Source of the DNA: Estrella lausannensis
GTDB taxonomy: Bacteria > Chlamydiota > Chlamydiia > Chlamydiales > Criblamydiaceae
Length of the DNA: 64,000 nucleotides
Assembly: GCF_900000175.1 (NCBI RefSeq)
Contig: NZ_CWGJ01000026.1
Span: forward strand, 62,001 to 126,000
Direction of reading: 5' to 3'
Shown here: positions 1-9,511 of the stretch, piece by piece
Layout of the letters: each line of letters opens with the position of its first letter
Position numbering within the stretch: position 1 is the first letter of the stretch
The notes under the pieces: model-generated
What the model was told of the DNA's origin: nothing
The model's input: the letters and a program-made list of their open reading frames with translations, nothing else
Databases searched by the model: none
Position numbers and translations under genes: made by a program

Positions 1-2
1 AA

Positions 3-398
3 TTGATGGAGGTGGCGATCGAGTCATTCTACCCGATATTCGGCGAAAAGAAAGCACGTGACAAAGCCCGGGAGTTCGTCGTTCTCCTTTTGGGAGAGCC
101 CGGATTTAAGAAGGGCAAGGATAAGAGGAAGTCGCTGCTTGAGCAAATAACGGATCAGATCCAGGCACTGATGGTTGTCACTAAAGGTAAGATGAATCCT
201 GATCTAGCCCAGGATCTGATCAAAAATACAATCATCAAGTCGGTCAGCGAAGGAGCCCAGTGCGACCTCGACGCCTTTATTCTCAACGAAGCTCTGAACG
301 CACCCGGCAAAAAGCTGTTGACCACGATGCATGACGCGATGATTGCCAAAGCGGCGGGAGGAGGAGAAAAAGGATTCAGTATGCCGCTGCAGATATAG
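3..398 (+). CDS. C-terminal part of a large helical protein, cut by window edge
   Basis: The reading frame is open to the left edge, so this is the last ~130 residues of a longer gene; the TTG at the first codon need not be the start. It is predicted helical with no recognisable catalytic motif. The end (NAPGKKLLTTMHDAMIAKA) resembles the end of the third gene of the cluster (RDPGNSLIYSVWSGIMYAQ), which suggests that these three consecutive same-strand genes are tandem paralogues. The next gene follows after 31 bp. Function is unknown; a secreted or structural role would be inference. Confidence 0.6.
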   Translation: MMEVAIESFYPIFGEKKARDKAREFVVLLLGEPGFKKGKDKRKSLLEQITDQIQALMVVTKGKMNPDLAQDLIKNTIIKSVSEGAQCDLDAFILNEALNAPGKKLLTTMHDAMIAKAAGGGEKGFSMPLQI

Positions 399-429
399 CG
401 AATAATTTACCCTAAGGGAGATCGATGCC

Positions 430-3400
430 ATGAGTGATCGGAAAGTAGGCAACGACCCCTCTTTTAATAGGGCGGAAGCTTCCGAAGAGTATGGTGCGCA
501 AATTTCGAGCGAAACTGCGCCAGCGGATGTAGAGACGGGGGCTGTCCAAAGGGAAAAGACACCTGTAGATGAGATCGTAAGCGGAGCTATTGAGACAGAT
601 CGAGTCCAAACGGATGGACAATGGAAATTGGAGAGAGCGATAGAAGCTCCGACTGCCAGCGATGTGATGCATCTTATAAAGGATGCCCTTGAAAGCTTAA
701 AAGAGGGTGGCGGCAAAGAAGAAGATGCTGCCTCACAATTCGAAGCCTTTAAAGAGTCGTTTCTGAAAAGAGCTGTTTATCTGAGAGCCTTTGCTTTGCT
801 GCTCAAAAACGGCAGCGATGCATACGATGCTCTCTGCTCGTCTTTTTTAGAAGGGGCTAAGACACTTCTGCCCAGAATACAGGAATTCAACCGTAAGGTC
901 GGATCGAAGAGCGGAGCGGACGCTACCGAGACGAAAGCTCAGCGCTCCTTCATTCGAGCGTTCAAAAACTATCAAAAGGGGGCAGCTAGCCAAAGCGAGT
1001 TCTTTTCGGCGCTTCAAACTTACAATGCTTTTGCGCAAGAGCGCAACCGGCAGATAACCCAGTTGGCGGCAGATATCGATCGCTTCAACATCGAGGTGAC
1101 GTCTAAAAATTTAGCCATCGAGGAGCTTAATGAAGCCAGGTCAAAAATCGGCGTTGGCTCGATGCCGCTTCTGCCTAAACTCGAGTTGCCACAGCCGATG
1201 CAGGTGTTTTCCGCCGTTGAATCCAATTTTGCCAAAGTGGCCCTTCCTCCGCGAAGGGAGATTTCTCTTCACGCCATCGATCAGACAGGTAAGTTGAAAG
1301 ACGATCTCTTGCAAAATTGGATCCCCAATTTAAAGAGCGATTTAATGTTTCTCTCTGCGCGAGAAGGAAAAGACGAGATCGAAGTCCACTTTTCATCCTA
1401 TATGAATTGGCTTCACCTTCCCTGGGATCGGGCCTATTATCCCGACCTCTCTTTGAACGTGCTTAAAACTTTAAGAAAGGAAGGAGGGCTTCCCTCCTAT
1501 CTGAACCTTATCGACTCTTCCATGATGCCTTATCTGGGAACGGGTTTGATCGATTATGTGCTCAGGCTGAAGCTGCCGGACTTATGCCGGCCTGTCGCTG
1601 AGAATATGCGTTTGCTGATTATTGATTTGATTGCGCAGGCAGGGGTGATGTCGTCTACCCCGGCGCTTTTGATGGCTCTCGAGCGCTCGCCGGAGGAGCT
1701 GGATCATGGCGAACTGGATCTTATCGTGGCCACCGCTTTTTCTAAATCAATCCGGTCAATCATCTCCTCTTCGCTGATCGAAGAGAGCGTCGATCGCATC
1801 CTAAGCGAAAATGGAATCAAGCCCAGCGCGGCGCCCGACAAGGAGCTGATCAACCTTAAGCTGGTCGCCGTCTGCAATTTGACGATTGCCTTTGCCGCGA
1901 TCAACCGGATCGCCAGCGCATTAAAACTACCCGGTCTGGCTGCCAGAGTGCTGTCTGAGGCCCTGCAGTATGCCGGCATCAAAGGTTTCCATCCCCGCCT
2001 TACATTAAAAGAAGTGCTTTCGAACGGGGCTTTTGACATCGCGATCGCAAAAGCGATCAAGGAGAAGCTAGTTCAGCATTATCAATGGGAAAGCGCTGAA
2101 GCGGATGCTTTGGTCTCCAGTCTTTTCACACACCTTTCCAAAGAAGCTTTCTGGAAGCATGATAAGGACGCCCTAATTCCCCTGATCGCACTGAATATGG
2201 AGCGGGCCGGATTCACCAACGCCTCTGCTGCCAAAGCGATCGCCTTTCAGGTTTATAGCGATCTTCTAGGTGTGATCCCTTCTGAGAACATGGATTCGGG
2301 CGAGGATAGCGCGCCGATTAGTGCCTGGCTTATCAACGACGGTCTTTTAGCGTGGGGTACATTCAATCCCGATGTGGACAAAGAGACAAAACAAAATGTT
2401 AAGGAAGCAGTCAGGGGATTGCTGAGGACTCTTCATCAGGAGGGTGAGACAATCCTGTTCAACGAGCTAATATTGCGGTTGACGGAGAGAATTCAAAAGG
2501 AGGGAGTCGAGAAGGAGCTTGCCAAGAAGATGGCGGAGTCTGTCGGTGAAATGGTGGTATTGAACCTTGAGGCAAGAGGTTCCCTTGGAGTGTCGGCGGC
2601 AGAGGTGGGAGTTCTCTTCGGTATGATAGTCCCTCTCTTCGAGGGATACACCTACGATGATTTGATTCAGTTGCCGATTGCTTACCTGCTCTCTGACAAA
2701 CTATCCGTTATGCATCCGCAGGAGATCGTCGACCGTCTGCGTCTTGCCAAGGCGCTCCCTTCAGGGGATGACGCATCCCATGCTTTCATCAGCATGGAGC
2801 TTAAAATTCCTTTTGAGTGGGTAAAGGCAGTCCGGGAGGCAGAGGAGGAAGATCACAAATCGGCCGAACAGACTCTTCATTCGATATCTAAAACCCTCCT
2901 TAAGACTGTGTTCTCATCGAGTGAGACCGTTGCAGAGGAAGCTGCCGACTTGCTGCCGCCTCTCTTTTCAGACAAATTGGCAAGGGCGACGATAAGGCTT
3001 ACGGATACCCTCAATAATCAGGGTGTTGATTACAGCAGGGCATCCCAAGTTGCCGCCACTACTGTTGCGCTTCCTTATGCATGGAAGAGCGAGTTCGATT
3101 TGAGGAAAGCTGTTTATCTGTCGCTGATTTTGCTGGGTGAAGGACGAGATGTCGCTAAAGGCGCAAGTCTTAACTTCGCCATGAAAGACCTTCGCGTGCC
3201 TGAGGATAACTTAAAAGAGGAAGTCGCCGCCGCGTTGGCCAGGAGTAAATTTCCCTATGATTTCGCAAAGCCCGCTGCCGGCATCTTGATAGCGCTCATT
3301 CCCTTTATTGAAAGCAAAGAGGGAATTAAACCCTGGAAGGCAGGGATTGCAAAGCTGCTTTTCGGCACAGGCCTTTTCACACCGCAACAGGCGCTAAAGA

Positions 3401-4797
3401 TAGTAGCGGCAAGCCTCGATGATAAGGTCGCCCAAGAAGCCCTAAAGGAAGGTTTTGGATCGTTTTTTACCAAGTCGATTCCTTCGGAGGCCGCCGAACC
3501 TGTCGCCCAGTCCGCAGCTTCACTTCTCTTAGAGACGATGGACGCCTTTGTCGATGAAAGGGAATTTATCCGCAAAGTCGAGGAAATCGCCCTCTTTTTG
3601 ACGGGAATTGTTCTCTCCTCGAAAGAGGCTGTATTAGCGGGACTTCGCCTTAATGCTGTTGTCAAAGGCGGTGCGCTCAAGGCTATGATGGAAGAGCAGA
3701 TCAGGAAAAAGGGTGCGGGGGAGATGGAGGCGGATCTGCTTGCCTCCAAAGCGATGATTAACCTTTTTGCAATGCAGATGCCCCTCCAGCAAGCTTTCGG
3801 GATGAGTGAAATCGCTCTGTCTACCGATAAGGTGATCCGCACCAGGATCGGCGTTTTGGAGAAAAGACTCGAGGGCATGCTTATTGCAAAAGGGGTGGAG
3901 GGCGGCATAGCCTCTAAAATCGCTCAATTGGCAGCCCGGGAAACCCTGCAGCAAGCCGAGAAATTTTCGGACGAAAGAGTGTTTAAGGAAGTGCTGTTTT
4001 TGAGCCTGCAGGCGCTGTTTCGAAGAGCGGTTGACAGCGACCCGTTCTTTGAAAAACCAGATGCCGCAGCTGGCATAGTCAGGGAGTTGGCGGTGACTGA
4101 ACTGATGCGCCGGGAGATATTGCAGGAAGACCTGAAAAGGATTTTAGAGGGGGCGCTCTATCTACCGGATAAGGCCTTTTTTACTGCCGCGGATCTGTCT
4201 GACTCGCTCTTTAGATCTCCGCAACTCTTTGAAAATGAAGAAGTTTTTGCTGGAGCTGTGAGGGATGCACTGGTTGCGTGGGGACTTATTGATGAGGCGG
4301 CAGCGGATTTAGCCGTCAAAGCCATTGATTTTGGCCTGATCGTCCATGGCTCGCCGCTTAGAACGCTGGAACAGTCAGGACACCTTCCGCTTCCTGAGCT
4401 GATTGGCTGTTTTTTAACCCAGGCGGCCGAGGAGAATAGTTTTTTAAAATGGGGATCTCAAGAGCTTGTCCGTGAGCTGCTTTTGCTCGTTTTTGGGACA
4501 GCGGCCGCGGGAGAGCAGATTAGACACACCTCTTCGGATCCTTCGCTGCTGAAGCTTGTCAAAGATAATTTGTCCTTGATCATTTCAGCGCGAAAAGAGA
4601 ATAAACTTAAGAGCGGTTTAAAAAAAGTTTTAGCGGAATTTGCCCGTTCTGTCGCCCACCCGACCATCGAGTATTTCATCTTGCTGACCAAGGCGACAAA
4701 ACCGGCCGAGGCGATCATCTCCTCGACCCATCTTACCTTAAATTCCAGGGAAGAGAAGGAAGCGGAGATAAAAAAGACATTAGGTAATGTAGTTTAA
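430..4797 (+). CDS. Very large helical protein of unknown function (1455 aa), tandem paralogue family
   Basis: The ATG is preceded by AAGGGAG at a workable distance. The product has no signal peptide, an acidic low-complexity first ~70 residues, a coiled segment at ~200-225 (ERNRQITQLAADIDRFN), and then more than 1200 residues of Ala/Leu/Glu-rich amphipathic helices that look like a repetitive solenoid. The segment at 204-225 matches residues 115-136 of the next gene (ERNEQIKLINDQIDLYN, both followed by VTS), so the two are related. I recognise no enzyme domain. Candidates are a type III-secreted effector or a structural protein, given chlamydial habit; this is inference. It is well coded along its whole length, with no frameshift seen. 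Confidence 0.85.
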   Translation: MSDRKVGNDPSFNRAEASEEYGAQISSETAPADVETGAVQREKTPVDEIVSGAIETDRVQTDGQWKLERAIEAPTASDVMHLIKDALESLKEGGGKEEDAASQFEAFKESFLKRAVYLRAFALLLKNGSDAYDALCSSFLEGAKTLLPRIQEFNRKVGSKSGADATETKAQRSFIRAFKNYQKGAASQSEFFSALQTYNAFAQERNRQITQLAADIDRFNIEVTSKNLAIEELNEARSKIGVGSMPLLPKLELPQPMQVFSAVESNFAKVALPPRREISLHAIDQTGKLKDDLLQNWIPNLKSDLMFLSAREGKDEIEVHFSSYMNWLHLPWDRAYYPDLSLNVLKTLRKEGGLPSYLNLIDSSMMPYLGTGLIDYVLRLKLPDLCRPVAENMRLLIIDLIAQAGVMSSTPALLMALERSPEELDHGELDLIVATAFSKSIRSIISSSLIEESVDRILSENGIKPSAAPDKELINLKLVAVCNLTIAFAAINRIASALKLPGLAARVLSEALQYAGIKGFHPRLTLKEVLSNGAFDIAIAKAIKEKLVQHYQWESAEADALVSSLFTHLSKEAFWKHDKDALIPLIALNMERAGFTNASAAKAIAFQVYSDLLGVIPSENMDSGEDSAPISAWLINDGLLAWGTFNPDVDKETKQNVKEAVRGLLRTLHQEGETILFNELILRLTERIQKEGVEKELAKKMAESVGEMVVLNLEARGSLGVSAAEVGVLFGMIVPLFEGYTYDDLIQLPIAYLLSDKLSVMHPQEIVDRLRLAKALPSGDDASHAFISMELKIPFEWVKAVREAEEEDHKSAEQTLHSISKTLLKTVFSSSETVAEEAADLLPPLFSDKLARATIRLTDTLNNQGVDYSRASQVAATTVALPYAWKSEFDLRKAVYLSLILLGEGRDVAKGASLNFAMKDLRVPEDNLKEEVAAALARSKFPYDFAKPAAGILIALIPFIESKEGIKPWKAGIAKLLFGTGLFTPQQALKIVAASLDDKVAQEALKEGFGSFFTKSIPSEAAEPVAQSAASLLLETMDAFVDEREFIRKVEEIALFLTGIVLSSKEAVLAGLRLNAVVKGGALKAMMEEQIRKKGAGEMEADLLASKAMINLFAMQMPLQQAFGMSEIALSTDKVIRTRIGVLEKRLEGMLIAKGVEGGIASKIAQLAARETLQQAEKFSDERVFKEVLFLSLQALFRRAVDSDPFFEKPDAAAGIVRELAVTELMRREILQEDLKRILEGALYLPDKAFFTAADLSDSLFRSPQLFENEEVFAGAVRDALVAWGLIDEAAADLAVKAIDFGLIVHGSPLRTLEQSGHLPLPELIGCFLTQAAEENSFLKWGSQELVRELLLLVFGTAAAGEQIRHTSSDPSLLKLVKDNLSLIISARKENKLKSGLKKVLAEFARSVAHPTIEYFILLTKATKPAEAIISSTHLTLNSREEKEAEIKKTLGNVV

Positions 4798-4846
4798 TCT
4801 ATTTCAGGCCCTTTAGAGGCCTGATGCAAATAAAAGAGGGAAGAGT

Positions 4847-7800
4847 ATGACAATACCAATTAGTGGGGGCAGCGGAGGCTCTTCTCTGCCGCCGGTGTCG
4901 GGCTTTACCGCCATCGACGCAAGGCCTTCATATCCCGTCTTATTACCAGGGCTTTTGATTACGCAAGACAGCTTAGAGGAGTCCTCCTCTTCCATTCCAA
5001 TTATTGCGTACGCCAGAGCTATCAATGAAGCGATTGACCAGCTGAAGGAACAACTGGGGGCAAGCGCTGTACAGGATCAGGAAGTCAGTAAGAAGTTTTT
5101 TGGTGCGCTCATTCAAAGGGCTACGCTTTTGCAGCAGCTCTATTACGAAGTGAAGAAAGCGGCGAGCTTGCAAGAGCAGTTGATCAAGGAAAGAAATGAG
5201 CAGATCAAATTGATCAACGATCAGATCGATCTCTACAACGAAGGAGTCACTTCGCAGTATCTGGGCAGCTGGGAAGACCTGAACGCTCTCCGCAATCTTT
5301 ATGCCGCCACCTTAAGCTTCATCGATCCGAGCAGCTCCAACTATCTCAACAAAACCTATATGAATCAGCAGGTCGACCTCTACGGTTCTCTCACGGGGTC
5401 TCCGATGGAAACCCTGAAGACCGCGGTGACGGAGTTTTACGATCCGAAAAGCCCTTACTATAATGATTTCATCCGTTTGGGAGGCGTTCTTCAGCAATAC
5501 TTCTTCCAATATGACAACTACGTTGTGCCTGCCAATGAGCAAACTGCCGTCGACACTTGGGCGGCTTTCTTTAATCCTGATAGCGCTCTCTACGGTAATC
5601 TCGGCGCGCTCGATTCGGCCATCAAAGCGTATGCGCCATTCCTCGACCCCAGCTATACCCTGATCGTAGAGCCTGACCCGAAAGAGATCAACGAACAGGC
5701 CGAGACCGAACGAGTCAATCAGGCGATCGCGGACTTCAACGATCCGATGAGTGTCTACTACCAAGACACCGATTATCTCGCCCTGATTTATTCCCAGTAC
5801 AGCGCCTATCGTGAAGGCACCTTGGATGATGTCAAGAACGCCATCAACGCCTATTTCTCAATTACCAACAGAACGCCGGAAGACTTGGATAATTTAGACG
5901 AGATTCTGCGAGCCTATCACAGGTATATTGAAGGAGCCCCCGACATCATCGCAAGCCTTGACGCCTACGACCACGATCTTTCTTTGCAGATTCAGGCGAT
6001 GATAGATAACCACAACGCCCTTGTCCCGCTGACAGGCGGCACTTTCGCGGAACAGACGGTTACAGACAGCCTTGAAGCTTCGATTGCCGCATACTACAAC
6101 ACCCTTTCGCCCTATTATTCAGATGAAGATGCCCTTCAGGAGGCAATCAACAAATATAACGCCTACAGACAGGGTACTTTGGCTGATGTCTCTACAGCGC
6201 TATCGGCCTTTTTTACCAGCGGCAGCCCAAGCTACCAGGATGTGCAGGCGCTCGATCCGATACTCAGGGCATACCATCCCTTCATAACGGGCACCAGCAA
6301 TATTTTGAATAGTGTCTATGGCTATTACAAGTTTCTGTCACAGCAGATGCGAAGCCAGATTTCTACCTTTAACTCCGGAGTCACCACCGAGAACTCACAG
6401 ATTACCGCTTTAAACAATGCGATCGCGAGCTACAATGACCCTGGAATCATCCCGACCGCCCCCAATCCCAACTACCACAACCAGGCTTATCTGCAGGCAG
6501 CTTATGACACATACAATGCCTACAAGGCGACAAGGGATGCCGAAGCGGCTGCTTTAAACACCAGCATCACCGCCTATAACAATGATGTGCAGCATTTGCC
6601 GCAGGTAGAGCCTTTCAATTATGTTAGAAGTCCTTTGCCGATCCCTCCTCCTTTTCCTCCGGCCGGAACTAACGCCGGAGCACCGCTTCCCGGAACTACC
6701 ACGGCGCCGCTCAACCCTCTACTCTATTCCGCGCAAACCGCAATCAACTTTTCGCAGCTCTCTTCAGCTCTTGCCACCTACCAAACGCAGATTAGCGCCA
6801 GCCCAACCAACTATTTGAACAGAAATGCCGCCATCACTGAATTCAACGCAGAAATGCCTGAGTGGTATAATTACTATAACCTTCTGATTGGAGAGCAGCC
6901 GATCAAAGACTGGATTACTTTCACACCAAGGGTCCTCTTGCCTCCTCCGCCTTCGGGCTTTCCTCCTCTCGCCGGCTCTACCTTGCCGGACAGGATTGAA
7001 GAACCCGATCTGCCGGATCAAACCGATCCTCCGGCTGCCGACATTGATGCCCTGGAGGCAGATATCCAGGCTTATCTGGCCTATCTCAACACCAATCCTC
7101 CGAACGAATTAAACCGCAACGCGGACATTGAACTGTTGAACGACTATATCGATCAGTATAATGCCGCGATCGCTGCCAACAACGAAATGGTTGACGAGAT
7201 CAACGGCACCAGAGGAAAGTTGAAACTGAAAAACCTGACCAAGCAGCAACCGGTCGATTACAGGGATCTGCTGCCGCTGGCGCCTACAATTTATGATGGC
7301 AGCCAACTACTGCCGGGAAGGGATTTGTACCCCCGGGTTCCGCTGATCACCGAGCCGACAGAAAACGATACTTCATTAATGGATGCCTTTAACGCAGAGT
7401 TTGATGAAGCGCTTCTTTTTATAGGAACGATGTCGCAGCAGCTAAGTTTATCCCAAGTGGATATCGACTATGCCCTGTTTGTTTACCAGGGCGGCAACCT
7501 GATGAACCCGCTTGCTCTCGACCCAGACCTTGGTGGAAAGAGTGAGTCTGGCGGCGGGGTTGCCGGCATGGGATATGGATCAACGGCGCTGGATTTATCC
7601 AACGTCTTCGTCGAGGCGGTTCTTTCGACGGCCCTATTGGAAGCGGCCTATAAAGCTGAAGGACTCCCCGACTCACCGGAGGCGATAGAGGCTATGAAAA
7701 TAGCGACGCTGCAGCTTTTGCAAGATGTTTCATTAGTTGCCGGTGCGCCTTCCGTAGCCTTCTTGGCGGGAGCTCTGCCCAGTATTTCGCTCCTACCCTA

Positions 7801-9460
7801 CCTGGGAATTGACGAGGCGGCCGTCTCCGTCGTTTTCGCCGTGGAATACGCAAGGCAGGTGCGCAATGTCTTGCTGAGCGATGTTCCGCAGCAGACGATA
7901 CAGGCCCTATTAGCTAGCGATCCTGCGTTTGCCAACTTAACTCCGGAGCAGATCGCCAATATCGTAGGATCGATCTCGGCCTCTCTTGCCACTTCCCTTG
8001 GACTTGTCTCGCTAGTCCAAATCTCCATCGCACTGGGAACCCCAGGCCTTGCAGCTCAGTTGCTCAGCTTGCTGCCCGGCATCCAGGCGCTTGGCGTTAA
8101 CTCTCTGTCGCCTCCTATATTCCAGGATTTTGTCGGCAACGGATTTACCAACTCCTTAGTCGGCAGTCTGCTGATAGGATCAGGTCTTGACCAATCGGCC
8201 GCGGGGGAGGCATTGAGAGCCGCTCTGGCATCAGGCCCGAGCGATCCCAACTCTTTCTTCAATGCGCTGCAAAAAGCCCTGGCAGCTGCCGGGGTGGCAC
8301 CTTCTGAGGCGATATCATTGGCCCTGGACGCCACTCTTCTCGTCCTCCAGCAATCTCCTCAGGCTAATTTTACCCAGGGTGAACTGGACAGGACACTCAT
8401 GCCGGGTGTCATCGATCAGAAAATGCTCGAAGATGCGCTCTTACGAGAGTTTGTCAATGCGGGAGAGATCGCTGCCGCTGTCTTTAAGACCTTGAATGAA
8501 AGAAACCTGATTGAAAAATCGGTCCTGGTCTCCACTATCTTGGAAGATTTCCGCTTCAGCGACGAGCTGACCCGGGGGCTTTTAAGAGCCAATCTCTTGG
8601 GAGAGGGTGTGCTTCGCGATTCTATCGTTCGCGATATCATCACTCAAAACGTGATCCGCAACGATCTTGTTTTGCGCGATATCCGCAATGCCCTGGTCCA
8701 GGAATTGATCAACAGGAATTACGATATCAAGAGAGCCTTTGATCTCGCTCAGAACACCATTGACCAGCTAAGGGAAGACTACAGGCTGAGCTTGCGCATG
8801 GAGCAGGCCTACGTGGATCAGGAAGTTCTGAAAAACTCCATCCAGCAGTCTTTCATTCAGCGAGGTATCCAGGAAGATGAGGCGATCAGGAGAGCGGAAA
8901 TCGTGATGGATAACCTCCAAAGCGACAGAGATAATTTTGCTGCGAGGAGCAACGTCAGGGCAGCCATCCGGGATATTCTGGTTGAGAAGTTTGGTGTTGA
9001 CCGGCAGCAGGCAGGGCTCATCGCTGCAGGAGTGGATTTGGGTATCCCCCCGGCAGAACCGGTCTCTCTATTCAACCCCGGTGTGGGCAGCATGACCGTC
9101 AACGAGATATTGATTGCTCTTGAGACTCGTATCGTTGCTTTGCTTGGAGGCAGATTGAGTGTTGAAAAGACGGAAGAGTTAATCGATCGTCTGAAGGGTA
9201 TTGTGCTGACGGATGATAATTCGCTGCGACACATTATCGACAGGAGCGCTTCCTTAGTGGTAGAGACACAGAATGAAGAGCTGATCCGCAGCCTCGTCAC
9301 TGAGATCAGGGAGCTGACGAAGCCGACAAGGGAAATATTCGCCTTTATGGAAAAACTGCGTGATCCGGGCAACTCTCTTATCTACTCTGTCTGGTCGGGG
9401 ATCATGTACGCGCAAGATCAGCCCTCCAACTACAAGAGGGATATCGATATCCACGTCTAA
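4847..9460 (+). CDS. Very large helical protein with Tyr-rich repeats and proline-rich linkers (1537 aa)
   Basis: Start is supported by AGAGGGAAGAG just upstream. The N-terminus is Gly/Ser/Pro-rich without a signal peptide. Residues ~190-480 hold at least six imperfect ~35-aa units of the form A(I/V)..F(N/D)P.S.YY.D...L...I..Y..Y, starting near 190, 232, 288, 327, 405 and 446. Two proline-rich linkers follow (~605-635 and ~690-725). Residues ~830-1180 are hydrophobic helical, and the last ~350 are charged helices rich in RDI/RNDL motifs. The shared ERN.QI...(D/N).ID..N segment links it to the preceding gene. The function is not recognised; multidomain secreted protein is inference. Confidence 0.85.
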   Translation: MTIPISGGSGGSSLPPVSGFTAIDARPSYPVLLPGLLITQDSLEESSSSIPIIAYARAINEAIDQLKEQLGASAVQDQEVSKKFFGALIQRATLLQQLYYEVKKAASLQEQLIKERNEQIKLINDQIDLYNEGVTSQYLGSWEDLNALRNLYAATLSFIDPSSSNYLNKTYMNQQVDLYGSLTGSPMETLKTAVTEFYDPKSPYYNDFIRLGGVLQQYFFQYDNYVVPANEQTAVDTWAAFFNPDSALYGNLGALDSAIKAYAPFLDPSYTLIVEPDPKEINEQAETERVNQAIADFNDPMSVYYQDTDYLALIYSQYSAYREGTLDDVKNAINAYFSITNRTPEDLDNLDEILRAYHRYIEGAPDIIASLDAYDHDLSLQIQAMIDNHNALVPLTGGTFAEQTVTDSLEASIAAYYNTLSPYYSDEDALQEAINKYNAYRQGTLADVSTALSAFFTSGSPSYQDVQALDPILRAYHPFITGTSNILNSVYGYYKFLSQQMRSQISTFNSGVTTENSQITALNNAIASYNDPGIIPTAPNPNYHNQAYLQAAYDTYNAYKATRDAEAAALNTSITAYNNDVQHLPQVEPFNYVRSPLPIPPPFPPAGTNAGAPLPGTTTAPLNPLLYSAQTAINFSQLSSALATYQTQISASPTNYLNRNAAITEFNAEMPEWYNYYNLLIGEQPIKDWITFTPRVLLPPPPSGFPPLAGSTLPDRIEEPDLPDQTDPPAADIDALEADIQAYLAYLNTNPPNELNRNADIELLNDYIDQYNAAIAANNEMVDEINGTRGKLKLKNLTKQQPVDYRDLLPLAPTIYDGSQLLPGRDLYPRVPLITEPTENDTSLMDAFNAEFDEALLFIGTMSQQLSLSQVDIDYALFVYQGGNLMNPLALDPDLGGKSESGGGVAGMGYGSTALDLSNVFVEAVLSTALLEAAYKAEGLPDSPEAIEAMKIATLQLLQDVSLVAGAPSVAFLAGALPSISLLPYLGIDEAAVSVVFAVEYARQVRNVLLSDVPQQTIQALLASDPAFANLTPEQIANIVGSISASLATSLGLVSLVQISIALGTPGLAAQLLSLLPGIQALGVNSLSPPIFQDFVGNGFTNSLVGSLLIGSGLDQSAAGEALRAALASGPSDPNSFFNALQKALAAAGVAPSEAISLALDATLLVLQQSPQANFTQGELDRTLMPGVIDQKMLEDALLREFVNAGEIAAAVFKTLNERNLIEKSVLVSTILEDFRFSDELTRGLLRANLLGEGVLRDSIVRDIITQNVIRNDLVLRDIRNALVQELINRNYDIKRAFDLAQNTIDQLREDYRLSLRMEQAYVDQEVLKNSIQQSFIQRGIQEDEAIRRAEIVMDNLQSDRDNFAARSNVRAAIRDILVEKFGVDRQQAGLIAAGVDLGIPPAEPVSLFNPGVGSMTVNEILIALETRIVALLGGRLSVEKTEELIDRLKGIVLTDDNSLRHIIDRSASLVVETQNEELIRSLVTEIRELTKPTREIFAFMEKLRDPGNSLIYSVWSGIMYAQDQPSNYKRDIDIHV

Positions 9461-9475
9461 TGATACAGAATTTTA

Positions 9476-9502
9476 AGGGTGCGGCTCTTTCTTCCGCACC
9501 CT
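9476..9502. terminator. Hairpin between convergent genes
   Basis: Perfect 9-bp inverted repeat AGGGTGCGG / CCGCACCCT with a 9-nt loop, placed between the stop codon of the large plus-strand gene and the stop codon of minus-strand ileS. There is no run of T on either side, so it is a weak candidate for a bidirectional terminator or mRNA 3'-end stabiliser. Confidence 0.45.
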
Positions 9503-9511
9503 GTGAGAGGG

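Noticed and set aside
4804-4824. TCAGGCC-loop-GGCCTGA hairpin between the two giant genes
   Set aside because: Stem is only 7 bp with no T-tract, and the genes are likely co-transcribed; not called a terminator.
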